Source of the DNA: Micavibrio sp. UBA6147
Lineage (GTDB): Bacteria > Pseudomonadota > Alphaproteobacteria > Micavibrionales > UBA1664
Assembly: GCA_002423185.1 (NCBI GenBank)
Contig: DIUX01000001.1
Coordinates: 206,050 to 270,049 of the forward strand
Direction of reading: 5' to 3'
Length of the DNA: 64,000 bases
The stretch's first letter is position 1. The number at the start of each line of letters is the position of its first letter. The translations under genes were made by a program, and so were the position numbers. The notes under the pieces were generated by a model that saw only the letters and a list, made by a program, of their open reading frames with translations, ran no database searches and was not told the DNA's origin. Shown piece by piece: positions 25,623 through 34,311 of this stretch.

Positions 25623-26540
25623 CTATCGCGGTGTATTTTTCTTATCGCGCCGCCGCCGCACCGCACTTGCGCCTGTTTGCCCCAAGGCCAGAGCCCCGCC
25701 GCCGACCAACAGCGCCATCCAGCCAAGCATGTAATTGGAGCTGTAGTTATCAAAGCTGCGCGATAGGAGATCAAAATCTTTTTCATGCGCCGTTACTATG
25801 GGCGTCGTGCCAAGGCCATAGGTGTCGCTCGTGATTTGCGTTGCGGCCTGCCGCCACAGGGCGATGCCTTCTTGATAGTAAGTATATGTTTCCACAGGGT
25901 TCATCTCAAGCGGCACCGTCCGCCCGAAGCGCTGGATTTTGGTCGGCGTCAAATCGGCCGCTCCTTCGGGGCTTTGAATTCTGTACGCCACACTAAGGTC
26001 GGTTGAAACATAAGCGGGTGGGAAATTGTCGTTCAAAAAATTCTGTTCTTTTGCCCGCATGTCGTTTTCAAGATTGCTGACGATCGAGGTTGCCAGACGT
26101 GCCGCAAGAGCGGGGTCATCAACGAATGTCCATCTTTCGTTGCTGTGGTCGATCATGTAAAACTGATACTGACCGTTTTGCACGACCAGCGCGTATTGCT
26201 GGCCGTTTTGTTCGAGAATGGATAGGCCATCGGACACTTGGCCTTGGCTGTCTTGGGCAATCACCGGCCTTTGGGTGTAAAGGCTCCGGTCGGCGGCGGG
26301 GTCTATATCCGTGATGAAGGCATAGCCAAAACTGCCCGTTGCGGCGAGAAAGACAAGCGCAGAATTCATATTAATAAATCCTTGCATGCCGCTTGTCCGG
26401 CTGTCCTTGCCGCGCAGGGTTGCATTGCGCCCCCAATGACCGAAAAATTCGCCAATCGGTTCGCCGACAGCCTTCGCAGCCTTTGAAAACTTGGCTTTCG
26501 GCGTGTGAAATTCAGGTTTGTCGGTGTGTTTGTCGGCCAT
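25623..26540 (-). CDS. Array paralog 2: two-TM protein of unknown family
   Basis: 305 residues. It starts MADKHTDKPEFHTP, followed by a Lys-rich cytoplasmic segment, TM1 (about 59-77, SALVFLAATGSFGYAFI) and a predicted periplasmic domain with ILEQNGQQYALVVQNGQYQF, WTFVDDPALAARLA and LWRQAATQITSDTYGLGTTP. TM2 is YMLGWMALLVGGGALALG and the tail is RRRRDKKN. Of the eight it is the most distant but keeps every shared motif. The gap to paralog 3 upstream is only 21 bp, so paralogs 6 to 2 look like one operon. No signal peptidase site is obvious, so TM1 should act as a signal anchor. Confidence 0.8.
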   Translation of the reverse strand: MADKHTDKPEFHTPKAKFSKAAKAVGEPIGEFFGHWGRNATLRGKDSRTSGMQGFINMNSALVFLAATGSFGYAFITDIDPAADRSLYTQRPVIAQDSQGQVSDGLSILEQNGQQYALVVQNGQYQFYMIDHSNERWTFVDDPALAARLATSIVSNLENDMRAKEQNFLNDNFPPAYVSTDLSVAYRIQSPEGAADLTPTKIQRFGRTVPLEMNPVETYTYYQEGIALWRQAATQITSDTYGLGTTPIVTAHEKDFDLLSRSFDNYSSNYMLGWMALLVGGGALALGQTGASAVRRRRDKKNTPR

Positions 26541-26561
26541 TAAGAATTCTCACATTACGGG

Positions 26562-27425
26562 CTATGGGCGGTGTGTAGGGTCTTTGCGCCGTCTTGACAC
26601 TTGTTGTGCCGTGCCGCCGATGGACAAAACCGTGGCAAGCCCCAACAGCCCGAGCCCGAGCCATTCACCGCCGGTTTTATAAACGGTACCGACATTGCTC
26701 CAATAGCTGTAATCCGACGTGTATTCCAACAGGCCTGTTTGCGGCACGCCATAATTTTGGGGGGTGATGCCTTCTGCGGCGGATTGCCAAAAATCGCGGC
26801 TGCGCGTGAAATAGGCCGCCATTGTTTCGTTTTCGCGCTTGCTGCTGGTTAATTGACCACCCTCGCGGGCGATGACATCGTCTTGCGCGAATGGCACGGA
26901 AATATGGGTGGTATAATAAGTGCGGGGTAGGGGATTACCGTCGGCTTCAGGCAATGTTTCCTGCGCCAGTGAGGCATTATACGCCTCAACCGCCAATCGT
27001 GCATATTGGCGGGCTTGTTCGGGGGATTGAATCAATGTCCAATCGCCGCCGTTGGGGCCGCCGGAGCCGATGGTGTAGACCTCAAACCGCCCGTCTTCAC
27101 CGTGGATCAGGCCGAAATAAACGCCCTCAACCTTCGTTATCGCATAGCCGTTAATCAGGTTGAATTTCCCCGCGAGCTGGGTTTGCGCCGGCGGGTCAAG
27201 GTCGATTATTCCGCCGCCGATCAAGGATACGGGGACGAGTGCCACCGCCGAAAGGCCGGCAACGAAGACCATATTCCCGAAATCCTTGCCGCATGTAATA
27301 TTGTTAATAAACTCGCCCGCGAAAACGGAGAGGGCGCCGCGCCCGTTTTTGTCTTCGCCGATTGTACGGTTGAGTTTTGCCGAAATCGTGTGGTTTTCGG
27401 GGTAATCCTGCGGTGATTCTGCCAT
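26562..27425 (-). CDS. Array paralog 3: two-TM protein of unknown family
   Basis: 287 residues. MAESPQDYPENHTI start; RTIGEDKNGRGALSVFAGEF in the cytoplasmic part; TM1 about 52-74. The predicted outer domain has KFNLINGYAITKVEGVYFGL, GRFEVYTIG, WTLIQSPEQARQYARLAVEA and FWQSAAEGITPQNYGVPQTG; then TM2 (WLGLGLLGLATVLSIG) and the tail SRRRKDPTHRP. It pairs with paralog 4, sharing KFNLINGY and the FAGEF/FFSEA pre-TM motif. Start and stop are within 40 bp of both neighbours. Confidence 0.8.
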   Translation of the reverse strand: MAESPQDYPENHTISAKLNRTIGEDKNGRGALSVFAGEFINNITCGKDFGNMVFVAGLSAVALVPVSLIGGGIIDLDPPAQTQLAGKFNLINGYAITKVEGVYFGLIHGEDGRFEVYTIGSGGPNGGDWTLIQSPEQARQYARLAVEAYNASLAQETLPEADGNPLPRTYYTTHISVPFAQDDVIAREGGQLTSSKRENETMAAYFTRSRDFWQSAAEGITPQNYGVPQTGLLEYTSDYSYWSNVGTVYKTGGEWLGLGLLGLATVLSIGGTAQQVSRRRKDPTHRP

Positions 27426-27464
27426 GCTGTCCTCTTGGTTAATTCTGTCTTTTGTCTAAATTAA

Positions 27465-28355
27465 TTAGGGTTTGAAACCGCTGACGCGCCGCCGTGTTCG
27501 CGCGATTCCGCCAAGTCCGGCGAGCAAGGCCCATCCGGCAAGCCCGCCGCCCAACGCGGCCGAGCCGCCCTCGGTTACCTGACCCCAAAAATAATAATCA
27601 TCGTTTAACTGTAACGGCTCGGCAGGGCCGTATGCGGCGGTGGCGGTAAGGCTGTCGATGGCCGTAGACCATAGCGCGGCAGTTTGTTCGGTATAGGATG
27701 TGAATTGTGACGGCGGAAGGTCAACCGGCACGATATCCATATCGACATAGACGGAAGTATCGTCAATTGTACCCGCGTTATCATCACTTACATTGCGATA
27801 CGCTACCGACATTTGCGGTGCGTAATAGGCACCAATTCCATATTGGGTTGTGCCGTCTTCGTTTGTTTTTATGTGGCTTTGTTCCGCAACGCTGGTCAGC
27901 AGGTAGTCGCGTACCATGGTGGCGTAGGATTTGGCTTGGTCGGGGTCGGATACCAAGCGCCATTCATCGAGCAAATCGCTGGTGGCGTTTGTCACCAGAT
28001 AAACGCCAAAGCGGTCTTCACCGTTTGTTCTTTCACGGATCAGGGCGATTTTTTCCCCTTGAACCTCGATCACGGAGTAGCCGTTAATCAGGTTGAATTT
28101 GCCGGTGACGTTCCCATTCGCGGGTATGTTCAAATCCGTTAATCCGGCGTAGCCAATGCCGCCCACAATTGTTGCCGCAGCCAGCAAAGCGCCGCGCCCG
28201 AAAAATGTTTCGCCGTCACTGCCGACAAAGCTTGATGTGGCTTCGCTGAAGAATATCCCAAGGCCGGAACGTCCGTTGCGGTCGCGCCCGAAGACACGGT
28301 CAAACCGCGCGGAGAATGTTCTTTGGCTGGGGTGGTCTTGATTACGGTCTGCCAT
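27465..28355 (-). CDS. Array paralog 4: two-TM protein of unknown family
   Basis: 296 residues from the MADRNQDHP start. The frame is open 99 bases further, but those lie inside paralog 5, and the internal ATG matches the common MAD start. GRDRNGRSGLGIFFSEA precedes TM1 (LLAAATIVGGIGYAGL). The outer domain has KFNLINGYSVIEVQGEKIAL, RFGVYLVT, WRLVSDPDQAKSYATM and LWSTAIDSLTATAAYGPAEP; then TM2 and a tail ending RTRRRVSGFKP. It begins 4 bp after the paralog 5 stop, so the two are translationally linked. Confidence 0.8.
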   Translation of the reverse strand: MADRNQDHPSQRTFSARFDRVFGRDRNGRSGLGIFFSEATSSFVGSDGETFFGRGALLAAATIVGGIGYAGLTDLNIPANGNVTGKFNLINGYSVIEVQGEKIALIRERTNGEDRFGVYLVTNATSDLLDEWRLVSDPDQAKSYATMVRDYLLTSVAEQSHIKTNEDGTTQYGIGAYYAPQMSVAYRNVSDDNAGTIDDTSVYVDMDIVPVDLPPSQFTSYTEQTAALWSTAIDSLTATAAYGPAEPLQLNDDYYFWGQVTEGGSAALGGGLAGWALLAGLGGIARTRRRVSGFKP

Positions 28356-28359
28356 GGTT

Positions 28360-29214
28360 CTATCGTCCGTTTTTGGTTGATGTGTTACGCCCCGCACGGC
28401 GGCGCAGGCCGGAAATGCCGGCTCCTGCCGCGCCGAGGCCAAGCCAAGCGGCAAAGGTCACCATCGCGGCATCGCCGATAAGGTCAAAGGCGGATTGTGT
28501 GCCGCTGTCGTCCGGCGCGACATAGCGCGTGACACGGTCGGCGGCGGGGCCATAGGTTTCGGGCGTCATCTGCGCCGCTGTGCTTTGCCAAAAACTCTGT
28601 GTTTGCTGGTACAGGGTGGTGATTTGAGAGGCGCTCTTGTCTGTAACCTCGGTGCATCCCGAATAATGGCGGATTGTTGCGTTGCTCGGGGTTAACATCG
28701 GATTTTCGATGGTGGAGCACGCCATGAAGTCTGAGGAGTAACGGCTGTCCGCATTCAGGTTAAATCCCGCGATCTGGCGTTCGTATCGGGCGCTGACTTC
28801 CTCAACAATCTGGCGGGCGAGGGCGTAATCACGCACGATTTCAATGCGGCGGCGCTCGTCATTCCATTGGTACAGCTCGGTGCGTCCTTCATCGCGGATC
28901 AACATGAAATGTGTTTCGGTATGCTTGGTAAAGCTGTAGGTGCGGTTCATGAACCCCTTGCCGGAAATGTCATAATCCGTACCGGCGTTGGTTATGCCGC
29001 CCACCGGCTCGTCTTGAAACATGTATAATCCGCCGCCAATGATGCCTGCGCTGCCCGTTGCCAATGTTGCGGCAAGCGCTATACCGCCGACCCCCTTGCC
29101 AAAACTCAGCGTTTTGAAATAGGCGTGCAGGGCGTTTTCGGCCGTATCAATTGTTCGCACAGCCTTGGCGGACAGGCTGTTGAATTCGGGGGTGTCGCGC
29201 CGGTTGTCTGCCAT
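28360..29214 (-). CDS. Array paralog 5: two-TM protein of unknown family
   Basis: 284 residues from MADNRRDTPEF; it starts 2 bp after the stop of paralog 6. TM1 about 45-68 (GGIALAATLATGSAGIIGGG). The outer domain has DYDISGKGFMNRTYSF, LIRDEGRTELYQWN, YALARQIVEEV, a Cys pair (FMACSTIENP and YSGCTEV) and FWQSTAAQMTPETYGPAADR; then TM2 (VTFAAWLGLGAAGAGISG) and LRRRAGRNT. It is closest to paralog 6, with DISG/DVSG, RDEGR and a matching Cys pair, so the two are a recent duplication. The Cys pair fits a disulfide in the periplasm. Confidence 0.8.
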   Translation of the reverse strand: MADNRRDTPEFNSLSAKAVRTIDTAENALHAYFKTLSFGKGVGGIALAATLATGSAGIIGGGLYMFQDEPVGGITNAGTDYDISGKGFMNRTYSFTKHTETHFMLIRDEGRTELYQWNDERRRIEIVRDYALARQIVEEVSARYERQIAGFNLNADSRYSSDFMACSTIENPMLTPSNATIRHYSGCTEVTDKSASQITTLYQQTQSFWQSTAAQMTPETYGPAADRVTRYVAPDDSGTQSAFDLIGDAAMVTFAAWLGLGAAGAGISGLRRRAGRNTSTKNGR

Positions 29215-29216
29215 GT

Positions 29217-30050
29217 CTAGAGCCTTTTTGTCGGGGCTTGTCTGGCGCGGCGGCGCATTCCCGCCACACCCGCACCAATACCGGCAAACCCAGCCCATCC
29301 AGCAAGGCCGCCCAACGCAAAGCCCGTGACGTATTCAAGGATGGATGCGTCGGTTTCGGGACGTACTACGTTCGGCACGTCGCCTGCGGGGCCGTAATTA
29401 TCGGCGGTCATGGATTCAAGGGCGCCGTTCCAAAATGTTGCGGCGCGTTGGTAATGGGCGCGTGCGGAGCTTCCGTTGACTTGAACCATTGGGCACGACC
29501 CTTCGTAACGCACGGTTTCGCCGTCAACCATCACGGGGTCGTAGATCGTATCGCATTGGTACATTTTGATCTTGAACGAATCCGTCCGGTCAAAATCGAA
29601 CGTGTTGAGGGTGTTTTGAGTCAAAGCCGCCATTTCGGAGATGATCTGGCGGGCGATGGCGGGGTCTTCGATCAATTCATTGCGATTGCGCGAACGCACC
29701 CATTGATATAATTCGTATCGGCCTTCGTCGCGCAGCAAAAGATAGCCGACATCGCCCATGCTCTCGTAATTTTGGTAGGCATAAGCGCGGTTCAAAAGCC
29801 CGTGACCCGACACGTCAAAATCGGCGGGCGGAAGGGGGGTGCCCGGAACCGTCACCAAAAAAGTGCCAAGCCCCAAAACCGTAGAGGCAGCGCCGATAAT
29901 CGCGCCTCTTTTTACAAAGCCTCCAACCCCCTCATGCCCTGATAAGTGGTTGAAATAATCCCGTCCGGCATTTTGCGCACCGTCAATGGCGCGTACGGTG
30001 CGGGCGGCGGCGGATCGGTATTCCGGTGAATCGTGCTTGTGGTCGGCCAT
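29217..30050 (-). CDS. Array paralog 6: two-TM protein of unknown family
   Basis: 277 residues from MADHKHDSPEYRSAAARTVR. TM1 about 48-70 (RGAIIGAASTVLGLGTFLVT). The outer domain has DFDVSGHGLLNRAYAY, LLRDEGRYELYQW, EDPAIARQIISEM, Cys pair MYQCDTIYDP and EGSCPMV, and FWNGALESMTADNYGPAGDV; then TM2 (GLAGWAGFAGIGAGVAG) and MRRRARQAPTKRL. It heads the tight cluster 6-5-4-3-2. An ATG 9 bases upstream is possible; the MAD start is kept for consistency with its paralogs. Confidence 0.8.
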   Translation of the reverse strand: MADHKHDSPEYRSAAARTVRAIDGAQNAGRDYFNHLSGHEGVGGFVKRGAIIGAASTVLGLGTFLVTVPGTPLPPADFDVSGHGLLNRAYAYQNYESMGDVGYLLLRDEGRYELYQWVRSRNRNELIEDPAIARQIISEMAALTQNTLNTFDFDRTDSFKIKMYQCDTIYDPVMVDGETVRYEGSCPMVQVNGSSARAHYQRAATFWNGALESMTADNYGPAGDVPNVVRPETDASILEYVTGFALGGLAGWAGFAGIGAGVAGMRRRARQAPTKRL

Positions 30051-30107
30051 AAGGTTCAATCCTGTCTTACTGTTTTAAATCCATATTCATGCCGTAACCC
30101 CGTTATC

Positions 30108-31007
30108 TCAGGTCGGGCGCGGTTTTGAAATGCGGCGGCGTGTGGCACTGCTCGCCCCCGCTGCGGCGCCGAGTATCATTAATCCGCCGACCGCCCCTAT
30201 GGCATAGGGGAGGACGCTCTCGGCTACGCCGATAATGCTGTGAACATCGTCGTTCAGACGGACAAGGTCATCGGGGCGCGTTTCAAACCCGTAATGACCG
30301 GCTGCAATACGGTCGGCGGCATCTTGCCACAACGCGCCGGAGCGCTCGATATAGGAGCGCAGCTCAAAAGCCTGAATCGGGGTGCTGGGTGTATGGATGC
30401 TCTCGCGGAAGATTTGCCCGTCATCTTCATACGCCTTTGTGATCTGGCTGTATTGAATGCGGTTTGGCGCGGCAAATTCCGCCATGCGGGTTTGGCCTTG
30501 GTCAAGCGCTGTGAGCGCGGTGGCATAGCTCGCGACCATACGGTTGGCGATATACAGAGCTTGATCGCGGTCTTCGACCATGTCCCATAAATCAACTGAA
30601 ATGTTGCTTTCACGGCTGGAGGATAAGAAGCGGTTATCGCTCGTGCGGGGGATGATGCGGTAAACGCGTGTGTCATCGCCGTTTCGCACGACCGCAAAAC
30701 GATTGTCAATGTCTTGGCTGACCAGATAGCTTTGCTCGGTTGAAACTGGCTGATTTATTGATGTGTCCATGCCGACGTCTTCATGGGCGACGCCGCCGTA
30801 AATCAGGCTGCCGCCCACGGCAATACTGCCCAGTACTGTCCATTTAAACGCCGCGCCGAGGACGGTTTCGCCGAGGGCTTTTTTCGCAAACTCGCCTGCC
30901 CAAACGCGTGCGCCGTTTTGTCCGGTGCGTTGGTCTTCACCAAAGGCGCGCTTCATCCGGTTTGACGGAGTGCGATAGGAGGGTGTGTCTTTTTCGTTGT
31001 CGGCCAT
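30108..31007 (-). CDS. Array paralog 7: two-TM protein of unknown family
   Basis: 299 residues from MADNEKDTPSYRTPSNRMKR; the frame opens at 31079 but the MAD start is preferred. VWAGEFAKKALGE precedes TM1 (TVLGSIAVGGSLIYGGV). The outer domain has SYLVSQDIDNRFAVVRNGDD, VYRIIPRT, WDMVEDRDQALYIANRMV and LWQDAADRIAAGHYGFETRP; then TM2 (AIGAVGGLMILGAAAG) and ATRRRISKPRPT. It groups with paralog 1 (YIVSQELESR, WDLIEN), although those two are now at opposite ends of the array. Confidence 0.8.
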   Translation of the reverse strand: MADNEKDTPSYRTPSNRMKRAFGEDQRTGQNGARVWAGEFAKKALGETVLGAAFKWTVLGSIAVGGSLIYGGVAHEDVGMDTSINQPVSTEQSYLVSQDIDNRFAVVRNGDDTRVYRIIPRTSDNRFLSSSRESNISVDLWDMVEDRDQALYIANRMVASYATALTALDQGQTRMAEFAAPNRIQYSQITKAYEDDGQIFRESIHTPSTPIQAFELRSYIERSGALWQDAADRIAAGHYGFETRPDDLVRLNDDVHSIIGVAESVLPYAIGAVGGLMILGAAAGASSATRRRISKPRPT

Positions 31008-31185
31008 TTTTCGTCCATTAAAGGGAATGCTATCAGGCTCAATGTAATTTACATAAACAATGGGCGCTGTTTTTGTCAACTTTTATTTTATGAAAAACAA
31101 TGTGTGAGCCGCCTCGCCTTGAGCGAGAGCCGAAGGGCAAAATAACCGCAGAGTCTGCGCATTAAGGAAGACCTAATAATGGGAT

Positions 31186-32010
31186 CTATCGCGGGGTTTT
31201 TGAGTCGCGTCTTCGTCTGTTGGCGTTGGTGTAGGACACGCCCGCCATACCGGCTGTGCCGGCCATCCATAACCCAAGCAATGCAAAGGATAGTTCCGCC
31301 GATTCATCGAAAAAATAGCCGATCTGGGTTTGCTGCTGCAAGGTCGTAATCTCACCACTTTGCGGGCCATAGCGTGTGGGATTGGCTTCAAGCGCCGCGA
31401 ATGCTTCATCCCACAGCGCGAGTTCCTGCGCCTGATGTTCTTCGAATTGGTGTCCGGCAACGCGGGTATGGGGGCAGCCGTCCTTATATCGTTCGATTCC
31501 GCCGCCATAGGCGAACGGCACTGTCACATACTCGCATGTGGCCGTATTGGTGAATTGCTCCTCAATCGGGTTAATAGAGGCGATATTGGCGCGAAAATTA
31601 TCAATGCTGGCTTGAAGTCTGTCGCGGTTTTGCTGGATGATTTCTTTGGCTCTTACGGGGTCGCTGACCAATAGTAAACGTGTATTATCGGTGGCGTGGC
31701 GTTCATAAACACGCGGGATGCCGCCTTGCTCAAGCAATAGATACCATTGCTCCCTGCCGTTTTCGTCCTCGAATCCTGTATAGGAATAATCTTTATGCTG
31801 GTCGAAAATGCCGGTGAGCAAGTTTTCATCGGCTTGCGGTCTTGGCGTTTCAAGCAGGGCAGGCGTTGAAAACCCTAAACCGATCAAAAGCGGCAGTGCC
31901 ACCATCGGTGCCGCAAAGCGCCAATCATTATGTCCGGCCGTTACTGCGCGCTTAAAGTGTTTGCCATAGCTGTCGCGTTTTGAGGGGTCATCATGCGGTT
32001 TATCGGCCAT
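31186..32010 (-). CDS. Array paralog 8: two-TM protein of unknown family
   Basis: 274 residues from MADKPHDDPSKRDSYG, with a shorter cytoplasmic part and TM1 at about 33-53 (AAPMVALPLLIGLGFSTPAL). The outer domain has YSYTGFEDENGREQWYLLLE, RVYERH, LVSDPVRAKEIIQ, Cys pair TATCEYVTVP and KDGCPHTRV, and LWDEAFAALEANPTRYGPQS; then TM2 (LLGLWMAGTAGMAG) and NRRRRDSKTPR. It shares the Cys-pair arrangement with paralogs 5 and 6. It lies 178 bp upstream of paralog 7 and is separated by small hairpins at 31100-31160, so it may be transcribed separately. Confidence 0.78.
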   Translation of the reverse strand: MADKPHDDPSKRDSYGKHFKRAVTAGHNDWRFAAPMVALPLLIGLGFSTPALLETPRPQADENLLTGIFDQHKDYSYTGFEDENGREQWYLLLEQGGIPRVYERHATDNTRLLLVSDPVRAKEIIQQNRDRLQASIDNFRANIASINPIEEQFTNTATCEYVTVPFAYGGGIERYKDGCPHTRVAGHQFEEHQAQELALWDEAFAALEANPTRYGPQSGEITTLQQQTQIGYFFDESAELSFALLGLWMAGTAGMAGVSYTNANRRRRDSKTPR

Positions 32011-32190
32011 ATCCCTGCGTCCTTTTTTCATATATCGCTATAGCTTCTGATAGCGAAGCACTATGGTAAATGCAAGCGAAAAGATTCTGGAAACGGCGTG
32101 TTTGGGAGCGACGGGGTATGCCACGGGGTATGCTCTGGGGGGGCGGGGCGGTGGGGTTTGCGGTGGGATTGAAATCCTTAAGCTTGATGC

Positions 32191-32211
32191 CCTCAAGCCT
32201 CAAGCCTCAAG
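32191..32211. repeat. Three 7-bp tandem repeats across the uvrC stop codon
   Basis: CCTCAAG occurs three times without spacing; on the uvrC strand it reads GCTTGAG and supplies the TGA stop (32207-32209). Each repeat brings another TGA in a different frame. Confidence 0.6.
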
Positions 32212-34081
32212 CGTCATGAAAGTAATCATAGATGCTCTGGGCAAAGGATTCTGAAATCCCTTCGACCTTGAGCAAATCGGCAATCCCCGCATCTTCGACC
32301 GCCTTGGCGGAGCCGAAATGGACGAGCAGGGCTTTCTTGCGTTTGGGGCCAATCCCGGGGATTTGGTCAAGCGTGGATTTTGTGATGCCTTTGGCGCGGC
32401 GCTGGCGGTGGGCGCCGATCGCGAAGCGGTGCGATTCATCGCGCAGGCGTTGCAAATAAAACAAGGACGGGTCATTGATGGGAAGGCGGAAAGATTCCCG
32501 TCCGTTCATGTGAAATTCTTCGCGCCCTGCATTGCGGTCGGGGCCTTTGGATATCGCAACAACGGTGAGGTCATCCAAAATACCGAGCTCCTCCAAAACG
32601 CCGCTCACGGCCGAGAGTTGCCCCTTGCCGCCGTCAATCAATAATAAGTCAGGCCATTCCGGCATGCCCGCGTTGCTACTGTCGCTGTTGCCCTTATTGT
32701 CTTTCAAGGCGCGGGAAAAACGCCGCATCATCACTTCGCGCATCATATCAAAATCGTCTTGCGCGTTGGCTTGCTTGATGTTGAATTTGCGGTATTGGTT
32801 TTTGATGAATCCGTCCGGCCCCGCCACCACCATCACGCCGGTCATGTTGGTGCCTGAGATATGGCTGTTGTCATAGATTTCAATGCGCTGGGGCGGGGTG
32901 TCCATGCCGAATAAATCGGCAATAGCGGACAGGGCGCTGGCTTGCTGGGCGTTTTCTTGTAAGTGCCGTTCCAGCGCAGCCTTGATATTGTTCTCCGCCC
33001 AATCGACAAGGCGTTTGCGGTCGCCGCGCAGGGGTGTTTTGATCGTGACTTTATAGCCCGATTTATGGCTCAAGGCTTCGGTCAACAACGCTTCTTCTGT
33101 CACAGGGGCATTGGTAATGACCTCCTTCGGAACCGGCTTGTCGGCATAAAACTGCGCCATAAACGCCCCCAAAATATCGCCCAGCGTGTCGTCTTTGTCG
33201 GCGCGGGGGAAATAGCTGCGGTTGCCATAGCTTTGCCCGCTGCGAAAGAAAAATACCTGTACGCATGTTTTGCCGCCAAGGGTCAGTCCCGCAATCACAT
33301 CGGCATCAACAAGCGATGGAATACTGATGTCTTGGCGCATTTGAATGGTGGACAGCGCCCTGATCCGGTCGCGCAATGCGGCGGCTTTTTCAAATTCCAT
33401 GGCATCGCTGGCCTGTTGCATTTCTTCGGCCATTTTGTCTTGGATTTGGCGGCTCTTGCCGCTCAGGTAGTCCTTCACATCGCGCGTTTGGCGGGCGTAG
33501 TCTTGCTTTGACACAAGGTTGGTACACGGCGCGGTGCATCGTTTGATGTGGTATTGCAGGCAAGGGCGGGTGCGGTTGGCAAAGTAAGAGTCACTGCAAT
33601 TGCGCACCATAAAAATCCGTTGCAGCATCGTCAACGTATGGTTCACTGCGCCAATCGATGCAAACGGCCCGAAATAATCGCCTTTGAGGGTTTTCGCGCC
33701 ACGATGCTTGGTCAAACGCGGAAAATCATGGTCGCCCGTCAATAATATATAAGGAAACGACTTGTCGTCTTTGAGCAAGATATTATAGCGCGGGCGGTGC
33801 TTTTTGATCAAATTGGCCTCAAGCAACAAGGCCTCGGCCTCGGTATGGGTTTCGACAAACTCCATCCGCAGGGTTTCACTCACCATCCGCATCAGGCGCG
33901 ACGACAGGCGGTTGGGCTGCGTATACGAAAAAACCCGCCGCTTCAGGGCTTTGGCTTTGCCGACATACAATGTTTCATCGCCCTTGCCGACCATTTGGTA
34001 CACGCCCGGCTTTTGACCCAGCTTCGCAGCATGAGCCTTAATCACGTCTATTCCGTCCTGAAGCGGGCGCATATCATGCAT
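32207..34081 (-). CDS. uvrC: Excinuclease ABC subunit C
   Basis: A complete 624-residue UvrC: GIY-YIG nuclease domain (KPGVYQMVGKGDETLYVGKA), the four-Cys region around YHIKRCTAPCTN, the UVR motif (MQQASDAMEFEKAAALRDRI) that contacts UvrB, the RNase H-like 5' nuclease domain (YDNSHISGTNMTGVMVV, LLIDGGKGQLSAV) and C-terminal helix-hairpin-helix motifs (IPGIGPKRKKALLVHFGS). It makes both incisions in nucleotide excision repair. No LexA box was noticed upstream; an 11-bp inverted repeat (ATTACGGGCTT/AAGCCCGTAAT, 34117-34152) lies before the start. Confidence 0.96.
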   Translation of the reverse strand: MHDMRPLQDGIDVIKAHAAKLGQKPGVYQMVGKGDETLYVGKAKALKRRVFSYTQPNRLSSRLMRMVSETLRMEFVETHTEAEALLLEANLIKKHRPRYNILLKDDKSFPYILLTGDHDFPRLTKHRGAKTLKGDYFGPFASIGAVNHTLTMLQRIFMVRNCSDSYFANRTRPCLQYHIKRCTAPCTNLVSKQDYARQTRDVKDYLSGKSRQIQDKMAEEMQQASDAMEFEKAAALRDRIRALSTIQMRQDISIPSLVDADVIAGLTLGGKTCVQVFFFRSGQSYGNRSYFPRADKDDTLGDILGAFMAQFYADKPVPKEVITNAPVTEEALLTEALSHKSGYKVTIKTPLRGDRKRLVDWAENNIKAALERHLQENAQQASALSAIADLFGMDTPPQRIEIYDNSHISGTNMTGVMVVAGPDGFIKNQYRKFNIKQANAQDDFDMMREVMMRRFSRALKDNKGNSDSSNAGMPEWPDLLLIDGGKGQLSAVSGVLEELGILDDLTVVAISKGPDRNAGREEFHMNGRESFRLPINDPSLFYLQRLRDESHRFAIGAHRQRRAKGITKSTLDQIPGIGPKRKKALLVHFGSAKAVEDAGIADLLKVEGISESFAQSIYDYFHDA

Positions 34082-34116
34082 GGGTATGGCGAATCTTTTT
34101 GGTTATATGGCCTATT

Positions 34117-34152
34117 ATTACGGGCTTTGCGGCGCTTTTCCAAGCCCGTAAT
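34117..34152. other. 11-bp inverted repeat upstream of uvrC
   Basis: ATTACGGGCTT and AAGCCCGTAAT flank a 14-base spacer in the divergent region between uvrC and the pentapeptide gene. It could be an operator or leader hairpin; no T-run makes a terminator unlikely. Confidence 0.5.
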
Positions 34153-34311
34153 CACACAATACAACTAAAAATATGCAATTCTATTGCATTAAAACGAATC
34201 GTTATAACAACTATAGATTGACAATTCTGTGGAAATTCTTAAGTTAGCATCATGTGTGCCTCGCAACGCATCGCGGGCTAACGCAGCATCACCAGAAGGG
34301 GAGAAAAATAA

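Noticed and set aside
31100..31160. Small hairpins between array members 8 and 7 as a terminator
   Set aside because: The stems are short (CTCG/CGAG type) and no T-run follows, so no terminator is called.
32041..32206. G-rich stretch (GGGGTATGC, run of seven G) as a G-quadruplex element
   Set aside because: The G-runs are irregular and the region is only the gap before uvrC; there is too little to support a structure.
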